Origin: JABDKH01 sp963768565
Lineage (GTDB): Bacteria > Bacteroidota > Rhodothermia > Rhodothermales > JABDKH01
Direction of reading: 5' to 3'
Assembly (NCBI GenBank): GCA_963768565.1
Contig: CAVYIO010000022.1
Span: 136,007 to 200,006, forward strand
DNA: 64,000 bases
This document shows, piece after piece, positions 54,986-64,000 of the stretch. Every line of letters starts with the position of its first letter. Within the stretch, counting starts at the first letter, position 1. The notes under the pieces were generated by a model. It had not been told where the DNA came from. It did not search any database and saw only the letters and a list, made by a program, of their open reading frames with translations. The position numbers were made by a program, and so were the translations under genes.

Positions 54986-55954
54986 ATGTGCCCCTTTTCG
55001 CCCCGACCGGCTATCTTGGTCGTGAAACGACGTATCGAAGGCGGCAAAACGGGTCCGGCATTGTCTGATTCCGCGAAATACATCCTTGCGCTCATGGACG
55101 TACCCGGTGTCGGGCGCGTGGCTGCAGGCCGCCTCGTGGAGCATTTTCCGGATCCCGGTTCCCTGCTGGAGTGTCCGCGAGAGCAACGACTGCTGCGACT
55201 CAAGGGTATCGCGCGGGCCTCCGAGATCGTGGCGGAAATCGAGACTACGCTGTCGGCTCGTATCGAGTCGGCTGCCGTCCAGCTGGAGGAATTAGGTAAG
55301 CATGAGATCAGACCCGTGACGATCCTGGACCCTGAATGGCCGAAGGGTCTTCAGGATCTTCAGAGAGGTGATCGTCCGGTCATCCTGTACACGTACGGAA
55401 ATGTCGAGACGCTGGCTCATCCTAAAGTCGCGATGTTCGCACGCCCTCCCCTGTCCGACCATGCGTTCGAGCAGGCTCAGACGGCCCTGCGACATGTACT
55501 GCGCCTGAATGCAGTTCCGGTTACGGGGGCAACGACCAGCTTCGACGTGGTGGTTCACAAAGTGTGCGCCTCTCCCGACTTCGATTCGCCGTCGATCTTC
55601 GTCTTTCCCTGTGGGCTCGGGAAAATGGACAAACAACTTCGGCCCGTCGCAACGGCCGCCGTGAGCTCGCGCGGATTGTTGATCAGTTCGTTCGACATGC
55701 AGCATGGACCCTTCGAACACGACGACTTTGAGCGGGCGGTCGTTCAGGCCGCGCTGGCTGAGGTTTCGGTCTTCGTTGAGCCGACACCCGAAACGCCGGA
55801 GTGGCGTGCGCTCGAGTGGGCGGTCTCGGTGCACAGACCGGTCTTTGTGATCGGCGATCTGGACGACATGCCGCAGGCCCACCGGATCACGACCGACACG
55901 GATTACGACTGGCTCGAACTCGCCATAACTCTTCCGCGCGAGGACCACAGTTGA
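54986..55954 (+). CDS. divergent DprA-like DNA-processing protein
   Basis: 322 aa from ATG 54986; GTG 55022 is also possible. The frame is open to 54821 but that part has no conserved sequence. The N terminus has a HhH motif (LALMDVPGVGRVAAGRLVEHF). The Rossmann core should carry IVGSR, but reads VAMFARPP, and the family's SGLA.GID block is VTGATTSFDVVVHK. The FVFPCGLG and LISSFDM blocks are recognisable relatives of the G-T and SE-P parts. The C-terminal segment (about 255-322) lacks the winged-helix pattern. It is likely a DprA relative that no longer binds ssDNA in the usual way. Its stop overlaps the next gene's TTG start. Confidence 0.65.
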   Translation: MCPFSPRPAILVVKRRIEGGKTGPALSDSAKYILALMDVPGVGRVAAGRLVEHFPDPGSLLECPREQRLLRLKGIARASEIVAEIETTLSARIESAAVQLEELGKHEIRPVTILDPEWPKGLQDLQRGDRPVILYTYGNVETLAHPKVAMFARPPLSDHAFEQAQTALRHVLRLNAVPVTGATTSFDVVVHKVCASPDFDSPSIFVFPCGLGKMDKQLRPVATAAVSSRGLLISSFDMQHGPFEHDDFERAVVQAALAEVSVFVEPTPETPEWRALEWAVSVHRPVFVIGDLDDMPQAHRITTDTDYDWLELAITLPREDHS

Positions 55955-56859
55955 GCCTTCTTCTCGTGTTCCTTGATGGCGTGGGCGTCGGCGCCGACGA
56001 TCCCGACACCAACCCTTTCGTCCGATTCCGCATGGAGAACATCGAGGCGCTGATGCCGGCTGCCGCGACGCGGAGTCCGGGCCTGCTGATTCGCGAAGAA
56101 CTACATACGTTTTCAGCCATCGACGCCAACCTCGGGGTGAACGGGCTCCCGCAGAGTGGCACCGGGCAGGCCAGTCTGTTTACCGGCATCAACTGCGCTC
56201 AAATCGCCGGTCGCCATTTCGGACCGTTTCCGCATTCATCAACCCGACCGGCGCTGGCGGAGCACAACGTCTTCGGGCAGGTCAACGCGCTCCAGGCCGG
56301 GACGTCCGCGTTCGCGAACGCGTATCCGCCCCGGTTCTTTGAGGTCATGCGCGCGCGCGACAGGTGGACAGTCACGACGAGATGCTGTCTTGATGCCGGA
56401 GTTCCAATACGCGACCTGGACGATCTGCGAGACGGGCAGGCCGTTGCCGCTGACATCACAGGAGAGAGACTGGCATCGGCCGGATTCGATGCGTCGGCTG
56501 TAACGGAAGATGAGGCCGCCAGGTCACTGGTCGAACTGTCGCGAAGTCACCGACTCACGGTGTTCGAATACTTCATGACGGACAAGGTGGGCCACAGCCG
56601 ATCGTTCGATGATGCGCACACGATACTACTGTCACTCGACCGGTTTCTCGGAACGCTGATCACGGAGTCACGGCAGGCGAAAATCACTCTGCTGGTAACG
56701 AGTGACCACGGCAACATGGAAGATCTCTCGCGCAAGACCCACACACGCAACCCGGTCCCGTTCATTGCGGTCGGGCCGGCGGCCCCGCTCTTCGGTGACG
56801 TCGCGTCGATTCTCGACGTGACCCCTGCAATCGTCGCCGCTCTCGCGCGCCGTCTCTAG
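55951..56859 (+). CDS. alkaline phosphatase-superfamily metalloenzyme (iPGM-like)
   Basis: 302 aa from the TTG at 55951 (TTGA overlap with the DprA-like stop). The first metal motif is VFLDGVGVGADDPDTNP; SLFTGINCAQIAGRHFGPF has a substrate-side Ser/Thr; DKVGHSRSFDDAH and VTSDHGNMEDLS give the remaining His/Asp ligands. This set matches the bisphosphoglycerate-independent phosphoglycerate mutase/phosphopentomutase superfamily but is shorter than true iPGM (about 510 aa). It lacks the second domain, so a phosphatase is more likely than a mutase. Convergent with the S46 peptidase gene, sharing 4 nt. Confidence 0.8.
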   Translation: MSLLLVFLDGVGVGADDPDTNPFVRFRMENIEALMPAAATRSPGLLIREELHTFSAIDANLGVNGLPQSGTGQASLFTGINCAQIAGRHFGPFPHSSTRPALAEHNVFGQVNALQAGTSAFANAYPPRFFEVMRARDRWTVTTRCCLDAGVPIRDLDDLRDGQAVAADITGERLASAGFDASAVTEDEAARSLVELSRSHRLTVFEYFMTDKVGHSRSFDDAHTILLSLDRFLGTLITESRQAKITLLVTSDHGNMEDLSRKTHTRNPVPFIAVGPAAPLFGDVASILDVTPAIVAALARRL

Positions 56860-59098
56860 TGCGCCACCATCACCGCTTCGTCCGCCTTCTCTTCCGACTC
56901 ATAGAACGTGCCGGTCTTCAGCTCGAGCACCAGGCGATCCGCATCGTAGATATCGTCGAGCGCCTCCAGAATGCCTCGCGAATCGACCGATACGGTACGT
57001 CCGCTGACATCAAGAAACAGATACTCGTTGGGTAGCGCTTCGACGTTACTGTCGAACGCGAGACCGACCAGTTCAAGGTCACGATTCAGCACCGGCGAGC
57101 CCGAGTTGCCGCCGGTGATGTCGTTCGTCGAAACGAAGTTCAGCGGAGTGGAGAGGTCGACGTTAGCCGCACCATTGATCCAGCGTTCCGGGAGCTTCCA
57201 CTCTTCGCGACCCTTGTACGAGTAGTAGTGATCGAGAAGTCCGAACAGCGTAGTGAATGCGGGAGCGCGCGTGCCGTTGTAATCGTACCCGGCAACCACG
57301 CCGTCTGCAAGTCGGGGGAGAACGTCGCATCGGGCGGCATCGTGCGACCGTGGATGGCGAAACGCGCCCGGGCAAGCTTCGCATTCAGATTCTCCTCGGT
57401 GGACTGAAAACTGGAGAGCTGCTGGCCAAGACTGAGGTAGGCCGGCGCCAGTGCATCAATCAATTTCACCGTCGGATCTCCACTTGATCTGTAGCCCTTG
57501 TCAAGCAGTCCCGCGAATCCGGTCGAGTCCTTCAGCGCGGTGCCCATCACGACGCGCTTCGCGACTGAATCCGGTGTGCTTCCGTTGAGGATGCCTTTCA
57601 CGATCGGATGGTCGGCTCCGAGATAGGACTTCATCTCCGACAACCTGGCGGCGATGAATTGCTCTTCGATCTCGGCAGGCCAGTCGGCCACTGCCAGACC
57701 GTCCTTCTTCAATGACGAAATCCTTTCCGCAGGAGCGCCACGCTCCTTGAGAAAATCGTGCAGGTAGCCATACAGACCGCGGAGCAAGATGTGTGACGTC
57801 AACGCCTCCGATCCGAAGTACGTGAACGCACCAGACTGCCCGGCGACGGCCTGCTTCGATTTCTGCATCGTCGCAATGTTGTTAAAAACCGAACCGTACA
57901 GCTCGTTCAAAGAATCGGTCGCCGACAGTGCTCGCTTCATTTCCTGTTCTGCGCCATTCTTCCGTGCGATCAAATACGGATCCTTGAGTCCGGAGAGCTG
58001 GCCGCGGAATGCCTTGATCGAGTTCTCGAGAGAGAAGTACGTGTTTCTGAGATCGTACTCTTCAGCCTCCTCAGGGTGGGCGTCGATGTAGGCCTTCAGA
58101 ATCGCCGATCGACTCGTGAAGATCCCGAGCTGCGCCGGCAGCGAGTGGTCGCGCTCAAACTCCAGCTGGCTGACCGTGCTCAGACGGCTGGTCGATCCAG
58201 GATTGCCCACGATAAATACGACGTCGCCTTCCTTCACCCCGTCGACCGACCACGGGAAATACTTCTCGGTCTTGAGCGGGAGACCATCCTTGCCATAGGC
58301 GCGAAACAAACTGAAGTCCAGGTTGAATCGCGGGTAGGTGAAGTTGTCCGGGTCGCCGCCGTAGTAGCCGATCTGCAGTTCGGGAGCCATCACGAGTCGG
58401 ATATCTCCGTATCGCTTGAACGTATAGGCCGAATACTGTCCGCCGTTATACAGTTCGATCACCTGCACCGACAGCGTCGAGTCGGTTGCCTTGACCTTGT
58501 TGGTCATCGTCTGTTCGACGGCGTCCGCTTTCTGTTTCCTGGCGCTTGACTGAGCCTCGTCACCGAAAACTCCTTTGACCGCAGCGTACACCTTGTCGGT
58601 GACGTCTTCGATCGAGATGAGCTGCTCGACGAACAGCTCCTTTACTTTTCGCTCGTCCTCGACGTGGCCGGCGTAGAAGCCATTGTCCAGCAGGTTCTCC
58701 CCTTTCTTGCTCACATCGGAAACGCTGTTGCGTCCGCAGTGGTGATTGGTGGCGATGAGGCCATTGGGAGAAACGAAAGATGCGGAGCAGTAGGTTGCAA
58801 AGCGCAGGGAGCCGAGTCGGGCCTTATCGAACCAGGCGGAATCGGGACGAAAGCCGTACGCCTCGTTGAAGTACTCCATGGGCGGGTTATCGAAGGTCCA
58901 CATCTTGCCACCGTCGAAGCGGCCGGGTGCGACGACGGCAGCGGCCGGAGTGGCAGCGGCGGTCGACACGTGTTGCGGAGTGCCGAGCTTCTCGGTGGAG
59001 GGCGGCTTCTCTGTAACGACAGCCGTGTGTTTTGAGGTGGAGCATCCGGTGACCAGCAGGATGCTGACCGTGAGTGCGCGCAGGGTAAGATTCTTCAT
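56856..59098 (-). CDS. S46-family dipeptidyl peptidase, frameshifted near 57314
   Basis: The first frame, from 59098, starts with a lipoprotein signal and has MWTFDNPPMEYFNEAYGF, the catalytic His in LIATNHHCG, and the catalytic Asp block YGGDPDNFTYPRFNLDFSLFRAYG. It loses homology after PDATFSP. The next frame carries AGYDYNGTRAP and the catalytic Ser block ITGGNSGSPVLN, running to 56856. The total is 3n+2, i.e. one base missing, best placed in the G5 run at 57314-57318 (C5 on the coding strand; six would restore frame). The S46 family (DPP7/DPP11) releases dipeptides for nutrition in the periplasm. The split would separate Ser from His and Asp. Confidence 0.9.
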
Positions 59099-59296
59099 AG
59101 CGGATATAGATGGGCCGTCGAGCGTGGTTCAGCGCATGCATACCCTCTCGGCACGGGGAGGTTCTAGGAATATCGTATGATTTGAGGATGATTCGCGCGG
59201 GAATCGTGGGCGCGTACGCCGGCCGGGGGCAGTCCGGAAAGCCCGCGGATGGGCTGCGGAACCAATGGCTGTGCGCGCGATAACAGCCTGCCGCTT

Positions 59297-59381
59297 GCGA
59301 GAGTGGCGGAATTTGGTAGACGCGCTAGATTTAGGATCTAGTGGGGTAACACCCGTGGGGGTTCGAGTCCCCCCTCTCGTA
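59297..59381 (+). tRNA. tRNA-Leu(TAG)
   Basis: 85 nt with a long variable arm. Acceptor GCGAGAG pairs with CTCTCGT (last pair G-T wobble). Anticodon stem CTAGA/TCTAG with loop TTTAGGA (anticodon TAG). The T arm GGGGG/CCCCC has loop TTCGAGT. Discriminator A; CCA is not encoded. Confidence 0.96.
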
Positions 59382-59393
59382 CAGGAACGAAAG

Positions 59394-59437
59394 CGCCCCG
59401 GAACTGACATCACTGGCAGTTCTGCGGGCGTTTTTTT
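59394..59437 (+). terminator. strong rho-independent terminator after tRNA-Leu
   Basis: CGCCCCGGAACTG (59394-59406) pairs, with small mismatches, to CAGTTCTGCGGGCG (59417-59430) around a 10-nt loop and is followed by T7. Confidence 0.9.
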
Positions 59438-59728
59438 GTTGTGCCGATCGTACGGCCGCGGATGGACGCGCTTTGCGGAGTTGGCCCGACTCGCCGGATG
59501 GAACTGGTCGAGCGGCGTGTACGTGCTGGACGTAGTTGTCGACGACTATCGAATGAGCAGAACCCTGGTTGTCGTGAAGTGATCGATACGCCTCTGCGTG
59601 CCCCCTTGTCCAGATGATTATCCACGGGTGGCTGCACCTGCAATTCGGAGACAAGTCCCTTCGGCATCTCTTTGCGACCACTCGCATTTCGCATATCTTC
59701 CGGCGCCAACCAACAAATACTCCTTACG

Positions 59729-60646
59729 ATGTATTACAGAACTCTTGCCTCTTTTTGGGCGCTCTCAGTCCTTGCAACCCCGGTAATCGCGCAGGACGTA
59801 TCCAACGCCGAGATCACGACCGTTCCCGTAGCCGATGGCATCTATATGCTAACGGGTCCCGGCGGCAACATCGGCCTGTCGGTCGGAGTTGACGGTGCGT
59901 TCCTGATCGACGATCAGTTCGCTCCACTGACTGACAAGATCATGGCAGCCGTGGCTGCACTCACCGACAAGCCGGTAGAGTTCCTCGTCAACACGCATTT
60001 CCACGGTGATCATGTCGGGGGCAACGAGAGCTTCGGCAAGGCCGGCAGCGTGATCATCGCCCACGAGAACGCCCGCGATCGACTGACGACGAAGCAGGTT
60101 GTCGCGGCATTCGGTATGGAGATGGAGCCGGCGCCTGCCGATGCATTGCCCGTGGTGACCTTTCCCAGCAAGATCACCGTGCACTACAACGGCGACGTCA
60201 TCATGGTCTTCCATGCGAAACATGCTCACACGGACGGCGACGCGATCATTCATTTCCAGAAAGCGAACGTGATCCACGCGGGCGACATCGTCTTCAACGG
60301 ATTCTACCCATTCATCGACGCTGGCAACGGGGGCAACATCCACGGGGTTATCCACGCGGTGAACACCATCCTCGAGCTCTGCAACGAAGAAACCAGGATC
60401 ATACCCGGACATGGTGGCGTGGCGTCACGTGAAGACCTTGTCGCCTACCGCGAGATGTTGATGGTCGTTTATGCACGCATCCAGTCCATGCTCGAGCAAG
60501 GAATGTCGGTCGAACAGATAGTCGGGGCGAAACCAACCGCCGACTACGACACGCGGTATGGCCAGGGCATCTTCAAGCCGGACCAGTGGGTCGGGCTGGT
60601 TGCCACGGGGATGGCAGAGCACCAGCCCGATCAAGGCATGCACTAG
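59729..60646 (+). CDS. secreted MBL-fold metallohydrolase
   Basis: 305 aa from ATG 59729. The signal peptide is MYYRTLASFWALSVLATPVIAQ. The metal-binding HFHGDHVGG (about residues 90-98), the distal His (H in FHAKHAHTDGD), Asp of IHAGDIVF and PGHG are all present, so two zincs can bind. The sequence resembles the QuiP/cyclase-type MBL fold group with a C-terminal extension (LEQGMSVEQI). The substrate is not obvious; it is not a classical carbapenemase. A terminator follows. Confidence 0.9.
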   Translation: MYYRTLASFWALSVLATPVIAQDVSNAEITTVPVADGIYMLTGPGGNIGLSVGVDGAFLIDDQFAPLTDKIMAAVAALTDKPVEFLVNTHFHGDHVGGNESFGKAGSVIIAHENARDRLTTKQVVAAFGMEMEPAPADALPVVTFPSKITVHYNGDVIMVFHAKHAHTDGDAIIHFQKANVIHAGDIVFNGFYPFIDAGNGGNIHGVIHAVNTILELCNEETRIIPGHGGVASREDLVAYREMLMVVYARIQSMLEQGMSVEQIVGAKPTADYDTRYGQGIFKPDQWVGLVATGMAEHQPDQGMH

Positions 60647-60662
60647 TGCCGTTCTCGAAAAG

Positions 60663-60700
60663 CAAAGGCCCGACTCTCGCTGCAGCCGGGCCTTTGTCTT
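60663..60700. terminator. bidirectional terminator between convergent genes
   Basis: CAAAGGCCCG (60663-60672) pairs perfectly with CGGGCCTTTG (60687-60696) around a 14-nt loop. A short T-rich stretch follows on the plus strand and AAA precedes it on the other side, so it can serve both the MBL and the NHL-lipoprotein genes. Confidence 0.85.
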
Positions 60701-60742
60701 TCGTTTGGTTGCGGTCGCACGGACCGATGTGGCGGCCAACTC

Positions 60743-61912
60743 CTACTGACCCATGATCGACCCCGGAACACCGACTCCCACCTGTGTCACGACCGGGCCC
60801 GAGCCCCACGGTGTCAGGAAGATGTCTCCGCTGATCACGAAGAGACTCCTGCGATCATACGGACCGCTGCCAAACGCCAGGCTGGTAGCCGTGTCGAAGA
60901 GTACGCCTTCGGGGCTGTCCGGAAGAAACGGGGCAGCGACAGGAGTAACCATGCCCGTTGACGGGTCCATCTTCACGACAGGCGACATCGGTGGAAATCC
61001 TCCGGGCGGCGGTTCGAGGCCGGGCGGCGGCGGTGTGCCGGCAGCGGGCATCGCCGAGTACAACATGCCGTGTACGTCGATTGCGATTCCGTCCGGTGCC
61101 AGAAACATCCAGAACATTGGTCCGGTCGGCATGATCTTCTCCGGGATCCCCGCATCTCCGTTCGAAAGCACCGGAATGTGGACGATCCATCCTCCGGTCG
61201 TATTGGCCACATAGATGTCGTCCGGAGCCTTGTAGGCGATACCATTGGCACCCCACGGAATCGGGCTCTCTAAATCGGGTGCCAGAAAATCGTGGGCCAC
61301 CCACAGTTCAAATGACTTGCTCTTTCCGTAGCGGTAGACCGCTCCGCCGAAGCTGTCGGTTGCGTACAGGTTGCCCTGTGAATCCAACGTGACTGAGTTT
61401 GGGAATAGCATGCTCTCGGAGCCCGCCAGGTGATGCACGGATCCGTCACGGCTGATCTTCACAACGCCGTGGTTTGGTCCGCAGGAGCTGAATGCAGCGT
61501 ACACATTGCCTGCAGGATCGGTCGTCAAGCCGAGTACTCCCCAACCCAGCGGACAATCCCCGCTGGGTCCAAGCTGTGCCAGTACGCTGTGCGACCCGTC
61601 CGGCGCAATCTTTTCGACAAGGTTGTCCGTCCAGTTGTTGTCCGGTCCAGTCCGGTTGCTCACGTACATATTGCCGCGGCGATCAAACGCGATTCCTTCA
61701 GGTCGCATGGTGGCGTCGGGAAACGTGTAGACAATTGAAGCGTCGCCGGGGGCCAGCTGGAGCCCTGCCGCGCCCGGGGTACCCGCAGGCTTCTTGGCGA
61801 GAACGTTGTCGGCAGCCAAATCAACTTCGTGACCGACAAAGCTGTCGCTGCAGGCTGCAATCACGAACGACACGAAGACAACTGCAATGGCAGCTGATTG
61901 AATGAGTTTCAT
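60743..61912 (-). CDS. NHL/SMP-30-like beta-propeller lipoprotein
   Basis: 389 aa. A signal with lipobox (VIAAC, Cys21) is followed by six propeller-like repeats: MRPEGIAFDRRGNMYVSNRT, LGLTTDPAGNVYAAFSS, FPNSVTLDSQGNLYATDSFGG, and PDGIAIDVHGMLYSAMPA. A PPPPGLEPPPGGFPP linker is inserted (about residues 300-316). Resembles SMP-30/strictosidine synthase-like and virginiamycin B lyase-like proteins; no active-site set is recognisable. It is a probable surface lipoprotein that binds or hydrolyses a small molecule. Confidence 0.8.
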   Translation of the reverse strand: MKLIQSAAIAVVFVSFVIAACSDSFVGHEVDLAADNVLAKKPAGTPGAAGLQLAPGDASIVYTFPDATMRPEGIAFDRRGNMYVSNRTGPDNNWTDNLVEKIAPDGSHSVLAQLGPSGDCPLGWGVLGLTTDPAGNVYAAFSSCGPNHGVVKISRDGSVHHLAGSESMLFPNSVTLDSQGNLYATDSFGGAVYRYGKSKSFELWVAHDFLAPDLESPIPWGANGIAYKAPDDIYVANTTGGWIVHIPVLSNGDAGIPEKIMPTGPMFWMFLAPDGIAIDVHGMLYSAMPAAGTPPPPGLEPPPGGFPPMSPVVKMDPSTGMVTPVAAPFLPDSPEGVLFDTATSLAFGSGPYDRRSLFVISGDIFLTPWGSGPVVTQVGVGVPGSIMGQ

Positions 61913-62385
61913 GGAGCACCTCTCAGGGAATCTTCGCTAGAAGTGAATACCAAACGTGCCGCGCGCGCCCAATGTCGAGCCGAAGCTCACAACACCACTT
62001 CATCGGGGTAACGCGATCAGTACACAGGCCGAACCAGCGCGGGCAGAAGAACACTCACCGTCATCCAGCGCGATTCCTGTTGTACAGGCCATGCTCGCAG
62101 GACCTGACCGTTGCACGTCCGCCGGTATATGAGAATTCTGATCTAAGGAAGTTGCGAGGCTTTCGCTCGATCCTTCGCGAGTAAAACGCCCGCATAATTG
62201 AGACTGAGAGTTAGAGTAAAAACGATCAGCCGACTAGATCGCAGCTTGCCCTTCAGTCGCAGGCACGGACTTGCGATTCAGGAATGCCCCGACAGACAAT
62301 ACGGGCTACGTTCCCGACCATACCGCAATACACCCGACAGCACCGGCGAAGCCAACATCGGCACCATCAGGACGCAGATACCGAT
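61913..62385. other. 473-nt region with a possible barrel C-terminal remnant
   Basis: No full gene. A 20-codon minus-strand run at 61937-61999 ends in GARGTFGIHF and a TAG, which looks like the last strand of an outer-membrane barrel, but a TGA lies just upstream in the same frame. The rest (62000-62385) has only low-complexity short frames. It probably holds the promoter of the downstream membrane-protein gene. Confidence 0.4.
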
Positions 62386-62844
62386 ATGTCAACCCCTCGA
62401 CCATTCGCCTTCTGGATCATCGTCGCCTTCCTCGCACTCTCAATCGCCTTGATGCTCGCGGGACAGACAATGGCGGTATTCGACTATGACCTTACCGTTC
62501 GTCTCGGCCTTCAGGAACGCGTAGACCAGGTTGGGCCATTTGGAGTGCAGATGAATCGGGGATTTGGCGCCGCGGACACTCTTGTCTTCATCCCATTGAT
62601 GGTCATTTCGATCGTAGGACTGTTCCAGCGAAGGCGTTGGTCGCTGCTGACGACAGCGGCCGTCGTCGGCATTTCCTTCTATTGGTCTGCGACCGTCAGC
62701 TTCGTGATTCTTTTCAGTCAGGGCCTATCTGGCTACAACTACGTTCCTGGAATGGATATTTGGGCCTTCATCGGTGTGTATCTGGTCTTCGGAGTCCTCG
62801 GAATTCCGTATCTCATTTTCCGCGGAGACACGTTGCTACGTTGA
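62386..62844 (+). CDS. small four-helix membrane protein, uncharacterised
   Basis: 152 aa from ATG 62386 (MSTPRPFAFWIIVAFLALSIALML); the frame reaches 62284 but the extension is Arg/His/Gln-rich and not conserved-looking. Four hydrophobic helices (about 8-30, 62-80, 88-108 and 122-145). No family motif is recognisable to me. It has no conserved residues suggesting transport or catalysis. Located 194 nt upstream of dapD. Confidence 0.7.
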   Translation: MSTPRPFAFWIIVAFLALSIALMLAGQTMAVFDYDLTVRLGLQERVDQVGPFGVQMNRGFGAADTLVFIPLMVISIVGLFQRRRWSLLTTAAVVGISFYWSATVSFVILFSQGLSGYNYVPGMDIWAFIGVYLVFGVLGIPYLIFRGDTLLR

Positions 62845-63038
62845 CTGCCGTTCTATCTCGGGGCGGATATAGACCGAAAATGTCGAGACGCGGCCTTCGG
62901 CATGATCGCGACGGAACAGGCCCGCAGACTCCCCTCAGACGCCAGCACAGGAGTCGCGTCAATCCACCCGAATCATCACTTCCCAATCGGCGGTCCTGTA
63001 GATTACTCGGGTGTTCAAAACATTTGAGACAATCGGGC

Positions 63039-63872
63039 ATGATCCGCGAGATCAGAGACCGCATCAACGAGTACTTCGACCAGTCGCCCGACGAGCTGAG
63101 ACGCGAGCGAGGTCTCGAAGTGTTCGAGTCCTTCCGACGCGAACTCGAGCACGGCAACATCCGGGCAGCGACACGCGACGACGCGGGTGTCTGGCACAGC
63201 AACGACTGGGTCAAGAAGGGCATCCTGCTGGGATTCCGGCTTGGCGAACTTGAGGACTACTCCGAAGGCCGATTCCACTTCTTCGACAACGACACATTCC
63301 CGCTGCGCGAGATGGAAGTTGGAGACGAGATCCGGCTTGTGCCCGGTGGATCGGCGATCCGTGCAGGAGCGTACGTTGCGCCCGGTGTCGTATGCATGCC
63401 GCCGATGTATATCAACGTCGGTGCCTACATCGATGAGGGGACCATGATTGACTCGCATGCGCTCGTCGGTAGTTGCGCGCAGATCGGCCGCGGCGTGCAC
63501 CTTTCCGCGGGCGCACAGATTGGCGGCGTGCTCGAGCCCCCGCAGGCCCTCCCGGTTATTATCGAGGACGAGGTGTTCATCGGAGGCGGATGCGGGGTGT
63601 ACGAGGGCTGCGTCATAAGGCACGGCGCCGTGCTGGCCCCGGGCGTTCAGCTTACCGGCTCGATGCGCATCTATGACCTTCGTCGTGAACGGATTATCGA
63701 AAGGAACGAAGTCCTTGAGGTCCCGGAGGGTGCGGTTGTCGTCCCCGGAAGCCGCAGTTCACGCAGCGCGTTCGCCCAGGAGCATGGCATTTCCACATAC
63801 GCTCCGGTGATTGTCAAGTACAGAGATACCCGCACCGACACGTCTGTCGAACTGGAGGAGTTGTTGCGCTAG
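63039..63872 (+). CDS. dapD: 2,3,4,5-tetrahydropyridine-2,6-dicarboxylate N-succinyltransferase
   Basis: 277 aa from ATG 63039; the open frame upstream to 62637 overlaps the membrane-protein gene and lacks homology. The left-handed beta-helix hexapeptides are clear: IRAGAYVAPGVVCMPPMYINVGAYIDEGTMIDSHALVGSCAQIGRGVHLSAGAQIGGVLEP, then VFIGGGCGVYEGCVI. The N-terminal KKGILLGFRLG helix is the DapD family start. The enzyme succinylates tetrahydrodipicolinate in lysine and diaminopimelate synthesis. Length is normal for DapD (about 275 aa). No other lysine gene is visible in the remaining 128 nt. Confidence 0.95.
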   Translation: MIREIRDRINEYFDQSPDELRRERGLEVFESFRRELEHGNIRAATRDDAGVWHSNDWVKKGILLGFRLGELEDYSEGRFHFFDNDTFPLREMEVGDEIRLVPGGSAIRAGAYVAPGVVCMPPMYINVGAYIDEGTMIDSHALVGSCAQIGRGVHLSAGAQIGGVLEPPQALPVIIEDEVFIGGGCGVYEGCVIRHGAVLAPGVQLTGSMRIYDLRRERIIERNEVLEVPEGAVVVPGSRSSRSAFAQEHGISTYAPVIVKYRDTRTDTSVELEELLR

Positions 63873-63956
63873 CGGCCTCTGCCAAGACCGATGAGACGTT
63901 GAGAGACTGTGGCACAACGACGCGGTGCCGCCGAAATGAGTGCGCGATTCCCACGC

Positions 63957-64000
63957 CTACTCAAAACCAGCGGCCTGCGCTGCCAGCGTCTTCGCGTGGG
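63957..64000 (-). CDS. possible C-terminal end of a gene cut by window edge
   Basis: On the minus strand the last bases translate to HAKTLAAQAAGFE, followed by a TAG (63957-63959). The composition is protein-like, but 13 residues cannot identify a family. If real, the gene would be convergent with dapD. Confidence 0.2.
   Translation of the reverse strand, partial: HAKTLAAQAAGFE

Noticed and set aside
59265..59582. 105-codon plus-strand open frame
   Set aside because: Reads through tRNA-Leu and its terminator, so it cannot be a gene.

Overview
The window reads as chromosomal DNA of a Gram-negative, aerobic, non-photosynthetic bacterium, most likely of the Bacteroidota/Rhodothermia lineage. 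This is inferred from gene families only: an S46 dipeptidyl peptidase, a Bacteroidota-type HU/SPOR membrane protein, a standalone DUF5706 (PycTM) protein, a lipoprotein fused to an Omp85 barrel, and TonB/ExbB/ExbD and TPR envelope genes. Shine-Dalgarno sites are present but not uniform. Three tRNA genes (Phe, Asp, Leu) lack an encoded CCA. I see no prophage, insertion sequence, CRISPR array or rRNA.

Layout. 1-3.6 kb: metabolic genes on the minus strand (DinB-like, RibK-like, TMEM220-like, alpha/beta hydrolase, LuxE-like acyl-activating enzyme, redoxin). 3.7-10.5 kb: a hybrid histidine kinase without its phosphoacceptor histidine, an NSS transporter and a penicillin acylase. 10.7-16.4 kb: Maf, then an Acg-type nitroreductase with three two-domain universal stress proteins and a TonB protein. 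16.8-24.5 kb: a seven-haem TPR lipoprotein, a NarX/NarL-like two-component pair and a GAF protein. 24.5-26.6 kb: SixA phosphatase, MBL hydrolase and a PycTM membrane protein. 26.7-35.4 kb: SdiA-regulated-like protein, a phosphoesterase/kinase-like/Omp85 fusion, FolB, a monohaem lipoprotein, a PfkB kinase and two DUF883-like proteins. 35.7-43.7 kb: a plus-strand envelope cluster (TPR protein, outer-membrane barrel, two HU-like proteins, ExbB, ExbD). 43.7-49.1 kb: ComM, polyferredoxin with FAD oxidoreductase, NAD kinase. 49.1-64 kb: tRNAs, SGNH hydrolase, phosphodiester glycosidase, OsmC, PAS protein, patatin, DprA-like protein, phosphatase, S46 peptidase, MBL hydrolase, NHL lipoprotein, DapD.

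The most striking property is that eight otherwise well-conserved genes are each split by one or more single-base frameshifts (eleven in all, nine apparent insertions and two apparent deletions). In every case the missing part of the family is found intact in the next frame. Several shifts sit in short homopolymers, so consensus errors are the leading explanation, but real decay or recoding cannot be excluded from sequence alone. These genes are given their reconstructed full span, with the shift position stated.

The best candidates for new biology are the PycTM-MBL-SixA operon (a possible cyclic-nucleotide effector with its hydrolase), the surface-anchored phosphoesterase/kinase-like/Omp85 fusion, and the H-to-Q hybrid sensor kinase.
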